Assembly: GCA_011800155.1 (NCBI GenBank)
Contig: JAALGH010000021.1
Span: forward strand, 1 to 64,000
Source of the DNA: Flammulina velutipes
Taxonomy: Eukaryota; Basidiomycota; Agaricomycetes; Agaricales; Physalacriaceae
DNA length: 64,000 bases
Direction of reading: 5' to 3'
The position numbers and the translations under genes are program-made. Every line of letters begins with the position of its first letter. Position 1 is the stretch's first letter. The notes beneath the pieces are model-generated. The model ran no database searches. It was given only the letters and a program-made list of their open reading frames with translations, and had not been told where the DNA came from. Positions 21,038 through 31,459 of the stretch are shown here, one piece after another.

Positions 21038-23355
21038 ACTCAATAGTTGGAAGATGGCGGTAAAAAGCAATGAGCAATTATGCCACGTGAGCGTGGTGGA
21101 TACGGCCTGGACATGTGCGACGGCACTGACCGTCGACCAACCGTCGACCCAGCACTGCAGTGGCACTGCCCGGCGCACTGCCAAGTTTGTCGCTTACCAC
21201 CATCATCTTGATTCGAATCTTCGCTGAACGCTTTCCGATGGCCTCAAAAGCTCGGGGCTTCGCATCTCATGCACCACTCATATTCACGACGACGACAAGG
21301 ACTGCCAGAATGGAGGTGTTATTGTGAATTACGCTCTCCTACTGGCACGGCGAGCCTCCCAACTGGAACGGAATATTTGTCTGTGCGACAAGAATGGTAG
21401 CACATGAAGCGACATGCTGGTCTGCTCGCTGATGGTCTTGTCGTGACTAAGGTGCGTCTTCTTTTGACGACAGCTTTTCCATCTGTTTAAACTGTCTCCA
21501 GCGTGAGCGGACCTGCTACGCACCCTTCATTCAAATCTTGACACCATTGCTGGTAGACCGTAGTAACCCTTCGGATTGGATTGGTTGCTGCGCGACAACT
21601 CCCGAGCCATCATCGGATTGCCCACCGAAACGAGGGATCACCTATTCAGGACTCCCTTAGCCTACTCGAACGTGCGACGTAGGTCCACATTTATATTTCA
21701 CTCATGATTGTCAAATACGGATCTCCCTTTAGTCGTGCTGGGGCTAGCTACGTCGACTTGGATCGGCCGTTGGAGAATTCCCCAGAAATCATCGCATATA
21801 CCTCCAGCTGTTGGTCTGATATCGCCGTCGACGCCTCCTTGCCTGTCGGACGATTACTCTCAACCTCGGACGAAGGCACTTGTCTTTTTCTCGGTCCTGG
21901 TCTCACGGTTATCACTTGACAGGACATGTATACTGCCCATGTAGCATTCGAGTCGAGTAAAATGCCACTGGACAACCAATTGGGCGGACAAGGCGTATCA
22001 TTATCGATGATACCTTCCTGACGTAGCTTGACCTGAGCGTCCATTGACCCCAGCAAGCCAGATGTGCATGCGTGTCACCGATACTGATATTCCGCATCAG
22101 GTCCAGTAGTGGGTGGCGCAGAGGGCAGGTATACATGATCTTACAGGATCAGGCGAACGAACCATCACATGGCTGACAGTTGGGCAGTCTAGAGGACGTT
22201 TCAGGCGCCGAGCAGTTTCAAGAGGTGGTGGAGAATGAAAGGCACGTATGCAATTGTTTGAAAATAACGTAGAAGTGTTTGGACGGTCCCGTAATTCTAC
22301 TTCGATGTGACGAAGTCCTGCCCTCTGTATCCCTCCGACGCAGAACGGTCACCGAGCGGAAGATAGGCAAGAGGGAAATTCAAGGCATCCCGGGATGGTT
22401 GGGGGTGCGAACGCGAATCAGAGACCGTTAAAAGTAGCAGAGGATCGGCTTATTAGCAGACATGGACGCAAGGAAGAGTCATATTGTTCTTTCACAGCCA
22501 CAGATTGGCGCTCAATCAACGAGCGCTGCCAGCAATCATTTCAGCGTTGGATATCAAGCTGACGAACGAGAGTCAGAGCAGACAAGAAAAGCAGCAATGT
22601 GAGCAATAGAGTACATACCTGAGGCTAGCAAGGATGAATTACAAAGGTAAGTAATGGTGGCGCATCAGAGACATGTCCTGGCAAACAAGCACAAACTAGA
22701 CGCGTCTCTTTCCCGACGACGACCATGAACGACGATGTTTTGCCAAATATCCATTCTCTAGTGCCTGCTTCCTCGCGCTCGCGTCGTGTATCTTTCTGCA
22801 GCACTTGTTCGTTTAAATGTGGCAAAGGTACGTACCGCTATATAGTCTTTTTGGCATAATAGCTCATCGCATCGTCCTGCAGCATCGTTGGAAAATCCGA
22901 CTCGTCCCTTTTGACGTGGCCTTCAAGCATTTACGTGGATATCACTATGGGGCCCTCGAACGGACACTGAGGCCAGTGTCGGCGGTGTATTAGCAAGCTA
23001 CGGGCGATACCTGTTCAGACATGTTCGATGCGAGCAATGGACACCAATTTCAACCCTCGATCTCTCTCAACGCGGTATTATCGGACACAGGCCTTTATGG
23101 ATGACCTCTTGCGCGCGCATTACAAGTTCGAGGCGGCGAAAGGCAAATGCAGACTTACACTGATCGCAGCTGGCACAGGTGCGCCTCATTGCGATGCTCT
23201 AACTGTTCATTAACACCCTCCATAGACATCGTGTAGACATTTCGTGCGGTGTTCAGACATCCCGACCTCTCCTTCCGCCCCATATCGAGCTAGGCTGTTG
23301 AAAATTTGTCGGTTTCCAATATCCTCCCCGGTTTCATTTCCTGACGGCTATGCAG
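21038..23355. other. 2.3-kb region without a recognised gene
   Basis: Several 60-100 codon frames occur on both strands (for example 21,704-21,919, 21,748-22,056 and 23,028-23,213), with AG/GT signals between them. None matches a family I know, and they overlap each other. The part nearest 23,300 may hold upstream exons of the secreted-protein-like gene that starts to be readable at 23,356. Confidence 0.35.
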
Positions 23356-23550
23356 ACACCCACAACGCTAGATCCGTGGAGCGCCTACGTCGACTTGGAG
23401 ATAACGCCGTGGTGGCTCGCGACATATCACAGAACGGGGCAGGTCGACGCGTCCGTCAGTCTCACCTTTAATGGTGCGTTTGCCTTCTGCCAAACGAGCT
23501 GTTGCTGACGCCCACGAAGGTCCTGCGCTGGACATCTATAGATTCTTCGG
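23356..23550 (+). pseudogene. 5' part of a beta-sandwich secreted-protein-like gene, interrupted by an insertion
   Basis: Exons 23,356-23,473 and 23,520-23,550 read TTLDPWSAYVDLEITPWWL..., then SLTFNGPALDIYRFFG. The latter resembles the TFNGTxVxVFG strand of a family of agaricomycete secreted or membrane-anchored beta-sandwich proteins. The frame stops making sense at 23,551, where the long-inverted-repeat element begins. The matching continuation is at 36,914-37,110. The gene is therefore split and surely inactive. Confidence 0.45.
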
Positions 23551-23562
23551 CACTCTATGCAC

Positions 23563-23930
23563 TAGAGACCTCAACGAGTTACCCGCGGGTGCACCCCCGG
23601 ATCCCTGCATGGGTACCCATGGTCACCGGCCACTGCCCCTGCACCCTTGGCCGGACCCTCCACTTTTGACCCGCGGATCCGGAGGATCCGGGTTTTTTGA
23701 GACTCGACCCACGGGTACCCATGAAAATAGGCTTATATAGGCTTAATTAGGCAAGGATCCATGGGTACCCGTGGTGGGTACCCATGCATTTTCCATAAAT
23801 TCTGTCCCCGCACCCTTGCCAGACCCGGACCCTTTGACCTGCGGATCCAAAGGGTCCGAGTCCGAGGATCCCGGGCCGACGGATCTACCCATGGGTACCC
23901 ATCTGGACTCGGACCTCCATGAGGTCTCTA
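23563..23930. mobile_element. hAT-like MITE (368 bp), TSD CTATGCAC
   Basis: Terminal inverted repeats of 11 bp (TAGAGACCTCA at 23,563-23,573 and TGAGGTCTCTA at 23,920-23,930) are flanked by the 8-bp direct repeat CTATGCAC at 23,555-23,562 and 23,931-23,938. An 8-bp duplication with ends beginning TAGAG is the hAT signature. The inside is non-coding and full of palindromes: about five CATGGGTACCCATG-like sites plus GCGGATCC and CCCGCGGGTG blocks. It inserted 12 bp inside the left end of the larger element, so it is younger than that element. Confidence 0.8.
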
Positions 23931-24957
23931 CTATGCACTAGCCTTAATTAATTATACCAGTCTAACTAGAGGGCATCGTCATACATTATATGGTCTAGCT
24001 TAGACTAGCTCATATAATTAATCGTCCCCTCCAGTATGATAATTAGTTGTCTGTACTGGTGCAGATTAGATATTAGATAGCTAGATAGAGATAGGCCAGA
24101 TATAGACAGCAGATAGATAGCAGCATTGATAGGATGAGCAGGGAATGAGGATATGTGGCACCAGGAACTACAGATCAGGGGAAATGATGGGGCTGATGGG
24201 GGAGAGGATGGGGAATGCCTGATGGAGGATTGATAGCAGGGTACAATTGTGGGTCCAGCATAAATGCTGGGCTATTGCCAGGATATAGGGTGGGTATATG
24301 GGGGCTATATAAAGAGTATAAAATAGAAAGTCTTAAAAGTAGCAGGAACAAGCAAGGACAGGTGGTAGCTGCTGAAACCAGCAATAAACAATGTGTGGCG
24401 CATTTTTGACGAGGAGCACATACCTCGGATCCACCAGGCGTTAGTCTGGCTGTGTTCTCCTTAAAATTTAGATGTGTGCAGCATAAAGAACCGTGTAAAA
24501 AGAGGAAGAACTGGCTGAGAAACAAGCCAAACATTATTGAAAATCCCTTAAAAAGCACCAAAAAGGGAGCAGCACTTTTCCCTCGCATTGGGGTGACTTC
24601 AAGTTACCTGGAAGTCGTTTATGAACCTTTGGGGCATTGCATATAACACTCAGTTAGTCCCCCAGGTCAGCAGGACCATTGGATTTGATCAAAATACCCA
24701 AAAATTCCGCCACACATCGTCGAGCCACCCCACCTGCTTGCCATCATCTGGGGACATCTTATATTCAAAGATATATGTATATACTCTTATAATCATGAGT
24801 TAGATGAGGTCTGGAGTGTCAAAAATGCGGTCAAAACCTTGGATATACCCCAAATAATGTCCCCCACCAAAGCACACATACCATCAACTTCCTCTAACCT
24901 CTGGGCTGTCCCAATGTATTCTATTATCATTATAGATGATGTATTAACACCCTAGAG
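23931..24957 (-). repeat. Left long inverted arm of the fold-back element (R1 copy 3)
   Basis: Reverse complement of 35,881-36,909 with only a few differences, concentrated at the inner end. The 414-bp open frame at 24,175-24,588 (-) is identical to 36,252-36,665 (+). Beyond 24,957 the similarity fades. The stretch 24,958-25,163 is the left half of the element's unique centre and has no gene. Confidence 0.85.
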
Positions 24958-25168
24958 GTTCCCCTATTGCCTGAAAATACGAATATCAATAGTACAATAA
25001 TTTATATCTTCTCCTTCTACACCAAGAATCACCCCAGCTATCACACATCTGAGTGGTGAATTATTGATTTTAACATCATACAATGTGATTTTACCCTCTC
25101 AGAATATGTCCCAGGTTGAACACCCTTCAATATAGAGCATGGACATTTGAGAATTAGTACAAAGATCA

Positions 25169-25466
25169 TGTAACGATTCGATACACGTTCTCCGGTCCGG
25201 TTACCGTAACATCATACCGGCCTCATCGTTCCTGTTCTAACTCGTTCGTATTCATAGAAACTGTACTGGTATATAGCTATGCCAGTAACTACTATACCTT
25301 GGCTCAAGTATATAAGGCTCATGTACTTACCACTGTAAAGTAGACTACTCGGAATTTCAACACATATCCTAGTCATTCTGCGTACTGTTTCTCGCCGGTC
25401 GAGAAACCTCTAAAACAAACAACTACAACTCGTGTGGGCTACGGTAACTCCTACCCGAACCTCACA
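25169..25466 (+). repeat. 5' LTR of gypsy element
   Basis: 298 bp with TG...CA ends. TATATAAG at 25,309-25,316 is a good TATA box for the element's own promoter. The sequence shows no difference from the 3' LTR. Confidence 0.92.
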
Positions 25467-25613
25467 TATTTTGACTAGAGCCTAAAAACTCATTCCACAA
25501 AACCCACGTCGACGGATACACCTGGTCTGATCAACCCGGATAACCTCGACTCTCTGCTTAACTCTTTTCTCATACTACGCTTAACCCATTTCCTCGACGA
25601 AACTTCGAAAAGA

Positions 25614-26135
25614 ATGGCCTATGCAACTCGTTCCCGAGTTCGGACGCGCGCGCGCTCTAATTCAGCACCCGGACTCTTAACTCCGACTAAAGGTACGTCT
25701 CAAATCAATCATCCCGTTTCAAATAATCCGTCGCCAGGTTCTCTGAACCTGTCCTTGCCGGCGTTGTCCGATGCCTCCATTCAGTTGGAGAAGGTGGATG
25801 TTGATTCTGTTGACAACCCTCCCGATCGAGCAGTACACTCTACGTCAGTCTCATCGTGTAGTGAGGACGCGCCTCTGGCCGCCTCGGACAGCGCTGTGGA
25901 TCATCGTGATCCGCAGGCTGCACGTCGTTTGGACCCTGTCCCGGATCACTCGATCCAAGGACATTCCGAAGACGGACAACTATCATCTCGCGGAGACGAA
26001 GGTCCCGGAGAAATCCAAGATAGTAGACAAAAGGCTTCCGTTGAAAGAGACGGAAGCCTGATCTCTTATAATAGTAATGAGAAAGCTTCCACGCCCATAT
26101 CTAAAGCTCGTAATAGCTTAACGCGTGAAGAATAG
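25614..26135 (+). CDS. gag: Gag N-terminal segment (173 aa), ends at in-frame TAG
   Basis: Starts MAYATRSRVRTRARSNSAP, with 148 bp between the LTR end and the ATG. The segment is low-complexity, Ser/Asp/Pro-rich and basic at the start. It ends at TAG 26,133-26,135. The same frame then stays open without interruption into the 1,705-aa frame, so one nonsense codon separates this piece from the rest of gag. This is either an inactivating mutation or, less likely so near the N-terminus, a read-through stop. A downstream start at 26,310 could bypass it and lose about 230 residues. Confidence 0.7.
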   Translation: MAYATRSRVRTRARSNSAPGLLTPTKGTSQINHPVSNNPSPGSLNLSLPALSDASIQLEKVDVDSVDNPPDRAVHSTSVSSCSEDAPLAASDSAVDHRDPQAARRLDPVPDHSIQGHSEDGQLSSRGDEGPGEIQDSRQKASVERDGSLISYNSNEKASTPISKARNSLTREE

Positions 26136-26309
26136 TACCTGATCGGGCGTCGAGAAACTGGCATTAAGATTCTCGATCCATCTGAGTTCAGTTCGGCATC
26201 GGAGACCGACTCTGAACACGAGCCCGCGTCGCCTGATCTTCCTTATCAAGGAAAAGGCAAAGGAATAGACCCCAGAAACTGGGGTAATATAACTCTGGAC
26301 CGCGATGAG

Positions 26310-29300
26310 ATGGACTATTATGCCCAACAACAACTCATCGCGAGTTTTAGGAGACCAAGGATCAAACCTACTGGGCCCAAGTACTTTGATGAAGGTCTGT
26401 TTCCCAGTGATAGCAGTAACGGACAAAGACCGTCTGATCACTCGTGGGAATCTGTTTATACTCCGGGCGCACGGGGAAACTCTCCCGTCGCGCCGCCTGG
26501 ATTAACGCGGGTACAGACTCCGAGCGCTACCACTCTAAGTGACCCTCGTGAGAAACCCGAAACTAGCTCGAGCGAATCTAGCAACTCGTCGGACAGTACT
26601 CCAACTCCTGCGCCACGCAAGAGTTATAAGACTACTATAGAAAGTGTCGACGAAGACAGTGATAGTGATAAAGACTATTACTTCAACAAACCAAAGCATG
26701 TACATTACAACAAGGTACATAATGAACCCGTCTCCGTCAATTCAACAACCGTGAAACCCTCTAGAAAGCCTTTGCTGCCCTCAGATAACCCAGATCCCTC
26801 ATCTCCTTCTTCGGATAGTGATTCAGAGTCCAAATCGGAATCTGAACCTTCGAAGAAGCAGAAGAAAAGATCATCAGAGGTAAAGAAGCGCAAGCATGTT
26901 AAGGCTAAGGCTAAGGCTAAGATCTCTAAGAAACATCGGTCGTTAACGCCACTCACCGATACCGTGCATGAGCAAATCCGTGACACAGTACAGGGAAAAT
27001 CGAAGCGTCGAACTCCCTTGGCCCCTAGTAAAGATCCGTTGAGGTCGGTGAACCAGTTAGCTGGAGGCAGTCACCTGGCCAAGTTGCTGCGGCGCAACAA
27101 ATCCACGGATCCTAGTGATTCCTCCAGTGAATCATCATCATCCTCCGATGATAGCTCAGATGACTCCTCTAGTGAGAGCTCCGAGTCTGACAGCTCGAGC
27201 TCTGACGATGAAGATTCATCTGACTCAAACGGAGATTCTGATTCTTCTTCTCATCACAAGAAGAAAAAGAAGTTGAGTAAGAAAAGCAAGAAGCGGTCGT
27301 CTAAGCGAAAGCGCTCACGGAGAAGCAGCCTGAAACCAGAACCTCCCGCTGTTTACAGTGGCACGGCTGATACGCGCTTGTTCCAAACGTTCCTAGAAGA
27401 TTCCATGGACTATGTGCGTGAGGGACGTGTAAATAAGAAGCTCCGTGTTAAAAAGATAGCACGTTACCTTTCCGGCTCAGCAAAAACCTGGTACATCAGT
27501 GCCGTGGCGGACGATGTCAAAAGCTGGCGAACCCAGGAATTCTTTGTTGAGTTATATAACCACTGCTTCCCACCAACGTTCCGTATGGAACAGCGTAGGA
27601 AACTGGTGAATGCTACACAAGGCCCGTCGCAAGGTGTTAGACAGTTTGTACTTCGGCTAAACGAACTGTTTAATACAACTGGTACAACACGAACACGCGA
27701 GAAGGTACTCAAGCTATGGGAAAGCTTGCGGCCCGATATCCAAGGTGGATTGTATCGCGCGGATCTCAACCCAGAGACCGTGTCATACAAACGTTTGGTT
27801 CAACGTGCGGAGCGTATTGAAATGATCCTAGCGATCGAAGAAAATGCGCGTAAGCAGACCCGTGAACTGTCGAGAGGTAAAGAACCTACTCACCGGTCTG
27901 GGGATGAACGAAAGAAGTCTAGATTTGGAAAGCCTAATGGACCTTCCAGATCTTCTTCGTTCGCACTCAACACCCAATCCCAGTCCCGGGATCACGGGCA
28001 AAGCAGTAAGCCAAAGTTCACCCAAAATAAGGGAAAGAGCAACCATAGCTCTAGAGATCGTAAGCCCCAGTTGACGGAACAACAACGGGCAGATTACCTT
28101 ACCAATAACAAATGTTTTGGTTGCGGAGAGCCTGGTCATCATAAGTCGCGCTGCCCCAAAGGCCAGTTCGTTCAAGGAAAAGGAAACCGGCCTCCGGGCG
28201 TACAAACTGCGAGCGCTAAAGTCTCGGATAAATCAAAGTCGAAATCCGACTCAAAATCAGCGCGTAATACAGGCCACGCCGACATATGGACCGGGTCAGT
28301 ATCGATCGCGTCTGTGAATATCGGTATTGACCCCGATCAATCTCGTACCGAAAGGGAACCTGACGGTGATCTCTTGAGAGATATATTCGGAGTTAACGTC
28401 AGAATAAGTAGGCCTGAGAGCCCCACCCTCGACGATAACTCAGTGGAAGCTCTGTTTGAAACACCAATAGTACCCCGTTTCATAGCGGATAGCTTGGGAA
28501 CTATCTGGTATACATATGAGCTTCTTAGGGATAGTCATGAGGCAATCAGCAATGAATTACCAGCGTTGTTGACTGTTTCCGAATCCGAATCAGAAACGGA
28601 CTCTTCAGAAGCAGACACTGATGAGGATATGCCTGCACTTAATGATGTGAGCGACTCGGAGGATGAAGGAGATTTTGATCTTCCCGACAATCCTGCCAAT
28701 AGGGAATCTGGGGATGATGATACTCCCTCGTTGGTTCACACCTCTAACACAGAGGATAAAGACTCACAAGTAGGTGTATCCGAGTCCGTGAATGAGCGAC
28801 CTTCGGGAGAGACCGAGGAATCAGATATGTCATTGGATTGGGATGATGACTCACTTTCTGGTGGCGCGCCTCCGCCTCCAGTACCTCCCCTTCCGAAGCC
28901 GAGGATAGTCAGGCCTCGGCAGTGCATTGGGGTTCCCCGACGCTGTAAGATCTGCAAACGACGTCGCCATTTCAGAATATGTCGAACTAACCCAGACAGA
29001 CCGGGATACCTCACCATGTGTGAGTGTGAATTCCCTTTTGGCGAAAAGGGGTACCTACTCTATCACGGGGCCAGACGAGGGAAAGACACGGTAGTTCCCC
29101 TCCCTCCCGCTCGTATCGGAGACTTTTGGGCACACGGGATCACCTATCTACTTTCACGTTCAGGCCCCTTCCCAGGAGAGGATCCTTCGAATCCCAGGAT
29201 CGTGAATCGTGAGATACGAACCTATCAAGCGCGAGGCGCGTACATCGTAATGGATGACGCGTATAGTGGACGAGAAGCCGTTCTACCCACTCGATATGCC

Positions 29301-31427
29301 CGGCACCCTACTTTTTCCATCGTAGAATGGTACGCCCGTGTACGCGCCCGGGATAATGGATTAATTTTCGATCGCATTCCTGAACGGTATCAGTGGATGG
29401 AATCGCACTGGACGGGAGATTCATTCCCATGTTTAGGCGAATTGGACACCGATACCGTGGCTACGTATTTGAACTTGCACGCCCCATGGATAGGCGGTGG
29501 CAAGAAACGATTTGATCGTCCAGTTCTACGATTTATGGTATCAAAATCAGTAGACCTAGGAGGCTTTGAGATATACGATCATCACCTTGTATTCTCAACA
29601 TTCTTACCTGAAAGATATACCTTCAATCCCCAGTTTGATCTTGCAAGCTGGTACGAACATCAACTGGTTGATGCGCCACTCTTGTTACAAGAGCAATGGG
29701 ATGCCTGGGGATCTACAGTAACCCAACGAAGTCCTATGTTGGGATTTCTCTCAGACGAGTTCGGAAGGGAGCCCCAATTAGAACATACCTCGACGGAATC
29801 TAATACCTTCTATCCCGAGCTATGGAAGATGGTTGAACAAGACCCCGACTACCTAGGTTGTTATATGGCGGCCGAACATCTTATGAACCGCGTTAGACAA
29901 GATAGTCAGCTTGAGTTGAATTGGACTCGTCGAATAGCGCGCCAAACGATCTTGATTCCAATAGAACAAAGGGACAACTTCTTGTTACATGAACTAGCTG
30001 ACTTCACACGGTCAAGGTTACAATACTACGGTCCTAGCGAAAATGGGGTATTAGGACTTACTCCTGCAGAAGTGTGTCAGGAAATCCTAGATACCTTCTT
30101 CGACCCATTTAGGCTACAGCAGCTTGAGGGAACGCGCCCGTTCCAAGACTTTGTAAAAGACGTCGCAGATAGCCTTAGCCATCTGCTACCCGTTGACTTC
30201 CATGAACGAGACGACGAAGGAGTGCCACTCCTTCGTGTCAATAACATGGATTTTCTATCCGCGGGGGCTCAAATTCCGAGAGGGAAGTTCCCCGCGGTTC
30301 AGCGCAATGCCTCTCGAGTCAAGGAGTCGGGTCGACGAGTGCCTCGTCCGATCATCATTGCTGTTTTAATGAATGGACACCCAGCTCGGGCGCTCATCGA
30401 TACAGGCTCGATGACGGACATGGTCTCTACTACCTTGTTAGACCAGCTCCGACTTAAGAAAGTCGAGCTCACTCACCCGTTAGCCCTGCAATTGGCTGTA
30501 CAAGGGTCATGTTCGAAGATAAATTGGGGAGCTCACGCTAGGTTCCAGTATCAAGGCATAGATGAGGAGCACTATTTTGATGTGGCCAACCTCTCGGGCT
30601 ATGATATGATTCTTGGCACTCCATGGCTGCACCAACATAGTGTTTCTGTCGGATTTAATGATCCAAAGGTGGTAATAGGCAGCGTTAAGGGCTTACCTAT
30701 CAGCAACGGCCCATGGATCGCAGAAGTTGTAACCAACGCCACTCAACTCAGTGATGAGGATCGTTTGGAAAAAGCTCGAACTGAGGTATTGGAATATGCG
30801 CGACCTCTGTTTAAGAAAGCATCAGAAACTCCACTTCCACCACTTCGAGCAATAAACCATCAGATACCTTTGATTGACGAGCACAAAGTGTATCCGTGGC
30901 GTTCAGCAAAATGTCCGGAAAAGTTCCGAGACCAATGGGCCGAAAAACGCGATGGTTATTTAAAAACTGGAAAGTGGCGCGTCGTGGCAGAAAAGAACGC
31001 GTCGCCGATGATGATTCTTCCTAAGATCGACGATCCAAAGCGAATCCGAGTCGTTTGTGACTTTCGCCCGCGGAATAGCAATACACGAAAGCTATCGTCT
31101 CCTATTCCTGATCCTCAGGCCATACGACGTCGAGTAGCTAAGGCCAAATTTCGCTCAACAATGGACGGAAGCGACACATTTGAGCAAGTTCGCATTGAAC
31201 CAGCTCACGTCTCGCGGTCTGCCATGCAAACACCCGATGGGGTCATGATTAGTGAAGTCATGCAGCAGGGCGACTGTAACGCACCTGCTACGTTTCAGAG
31301 TATAATGTACTACCTATTCGCATCCTACATTGGACGCTGGATGGATGTTTACTTGGATGACATCATCATCTATTCTGAATCTATCGAAGAACACGTAGAA
31401 CATTTGAAAACAGTCATACAATACTAG
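26310..31427 (+). CDS. Gag-protease-reverse transcriptase polyprotein (1,705 aa), cut by frameshift in RT
   Basis: Residues ~346-507 form the retrotransposon gag capsid domain (FLEDSMDYVREGR, KTWYISAVADDVKSW). Residues ~602-615 are a CCHC zinc knuckle (CFGCGEPGHHKSRC). Then comes an unusual ~700-residue stretch: an acidic linker, a Pro-rich segment, a Cys-rich patch (CKICKRRRHFRIC, MCECEF) and an aromatic-rich globular-looking region. The aspartic protease motif ALIDTGSMTDM is at ~1,361. The reverse transcriptase follows with VVCDFRPRN, TMDGSDTFEQ and the catalytic YLDD at ~1,681. The frame stops at 31,425-31,427, only ~23 residues after YLDD. The RT sequence continues in another frame (+2/-1) through LAENKFYLAERK into the next frame, which implies a one-base loss or an equivalent error. 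Serine-rich acidic repeats fill residues ~250-330. Confidence 0.88.
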   Translation: MDYYAQQQLIASFRRPRIKPTGPKYFDEGLFPSDSSNGQRPSDHSWESVYTPGARGNSPVAPPGLTRVQTPSATTLSDPREKPETSSSESSNSSDSTPTPAPRKSYKTTIESVDEDSDSDKDYYFNKPKHVHYNKVHNEPVSVNSTTVKPSRKPLLPSDNPDPSSPSSDSDSESKSESEPSKKQKKRSSEVKKRKHVKAKAKAKISKKHRSLTPLTDTVHEQIRDTVQGKSKRRTPLAPSKDPLRSVNQLAGGSHLAKLLRRNKSTDPSDSSSESSSSSDDSSDDSSSESSESDSSSSDDEDSSDSNGDSDSSSHHKKKKKLSKKSKKRSSKRKRSRRSSLKPEPPAVYSGTADTRLFQTFLEDSMDYVREGRVNKKLRVKKIARYLSGSAKTWYISAVADDVKSWRTQEFFVELYNHCFPPTFRMEQRRKLVNATQGPSQGVRQFVLRLNELFNTTGTTRTREKVLKLWESLRPDIQGGLYRADLNPETVSYKRLVQRAERIEMILAIEENARKQTRELSRGKEPTHRSGDERKKSRFGKPNGPSRSSSFALNTQSQSRDHGQSSKPKFTQNKGKSNHSSRDRKPQLTEQQRADYLTNNKCFGCGEPGHHKSRCPKGQFVQGKGNRPPGVQTASAKVSDKSKSKSDSKSARNTGHADIWTGSVSIASVNIGIDPDQSRTEREPDGDLLRDIFGVNVRISRPESPTLDDNSVEALFETPIVPRFIADSLGTIWYTYELLRDSHEAISNELPALLTVSESESETDSSEADTDEDMPALNDVSDSEDEGDFDLPDNPANRESGDDDTPSLVHTSNTEDKDSQVGVSESVNERPSGETEESDMSLDWDDDSLSGGAPPPPVPPLPKPRIVRPRQCIGVPRRCKICKRRRHFRICRTNPDRPGYLTMCECEFPFGEKGYLLYHGARRGKDTVVPLPPARIGDFWAHGITYLLSRSGPFPGEDPSNPRIVNREIRTYQARGAYIVMDDAYSGREAVLPTRYARHPTFSIVEWYARVRARDNGLIFDRIPERYQWMESHWTGDSFPCLGELDTDTVATYLNLHAPWIGGGKKRFDRPVLRFMVSKSVDLGGFEIYDHHLVFSTFLPERYTFNPQFDLASWYEHQLVDAPLLLQEQWDAWGSTVTQRSPMLGFLSDEFGREPQLEHTSTESNTFYPELWKMVEQDPDYLGCYMAAEHLMNRVRQDSQLELNWTRRIARQTILIPIEQRDNFLLHELADFTRSRLQYYGPSENGVLGLTPAEVCQEILDTFFDPFRLQQLEGTRPFQDFVKDVADSLSHLLPVDFHERDDEGVPLLRVNNMDFLSAGAQIPRGKFPAVQRNASRVKESGRRVPRPIIIAVLMNGHPARALIDTGSMTDMVSTTLLDQLRLKKVELTHPLALQLAVQGSCSKINWGAHARFQYQGIDEEHYFDVANLSGYDMILGTPWLHQHSVSVGFNDPKVVIGSVKGLPISNGPWIAEVVTNATQLSDEDRLEKARTEVLEYARPLFKKASETPLPPLRAINHQIPLIDEHKVYPWRSAKCPEKFRDQWAEKRDGYLKTGKWRVVAEKNASPMMILPKIDDPKRIRVVCDFRPRNSNTRKLSSPIPDPQAIRRRVAKAKFRSTMDGSDTFEQVRIEPAHVSRSAMQTPDGVMISEVMQQGDCNAPATFQSIMYYLFASYIGRWMDVYLDDIIIYSESIEEHVEHLKTVIQY

Positions 31428-31459
31428 CAGAAAACAAATTTTACCTTGCGGAACGTAAG

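Noticed and set aside
23580..23920. Regular GGGTACCC palindromes considered as a CRISPR-like array
   Set aside because: Spacing is irregular, there are no unique spacers, and the block is bounded by hAT-like ends with an 8-bp duplication in a eukaryotic genome.
24175..24588. 137-codon frame identical at 36,252-36,665
   Set aside because: It is part of the two recently duplicated inverted arms. Copies 1 and 2 of the same repeat do not keep the frame.
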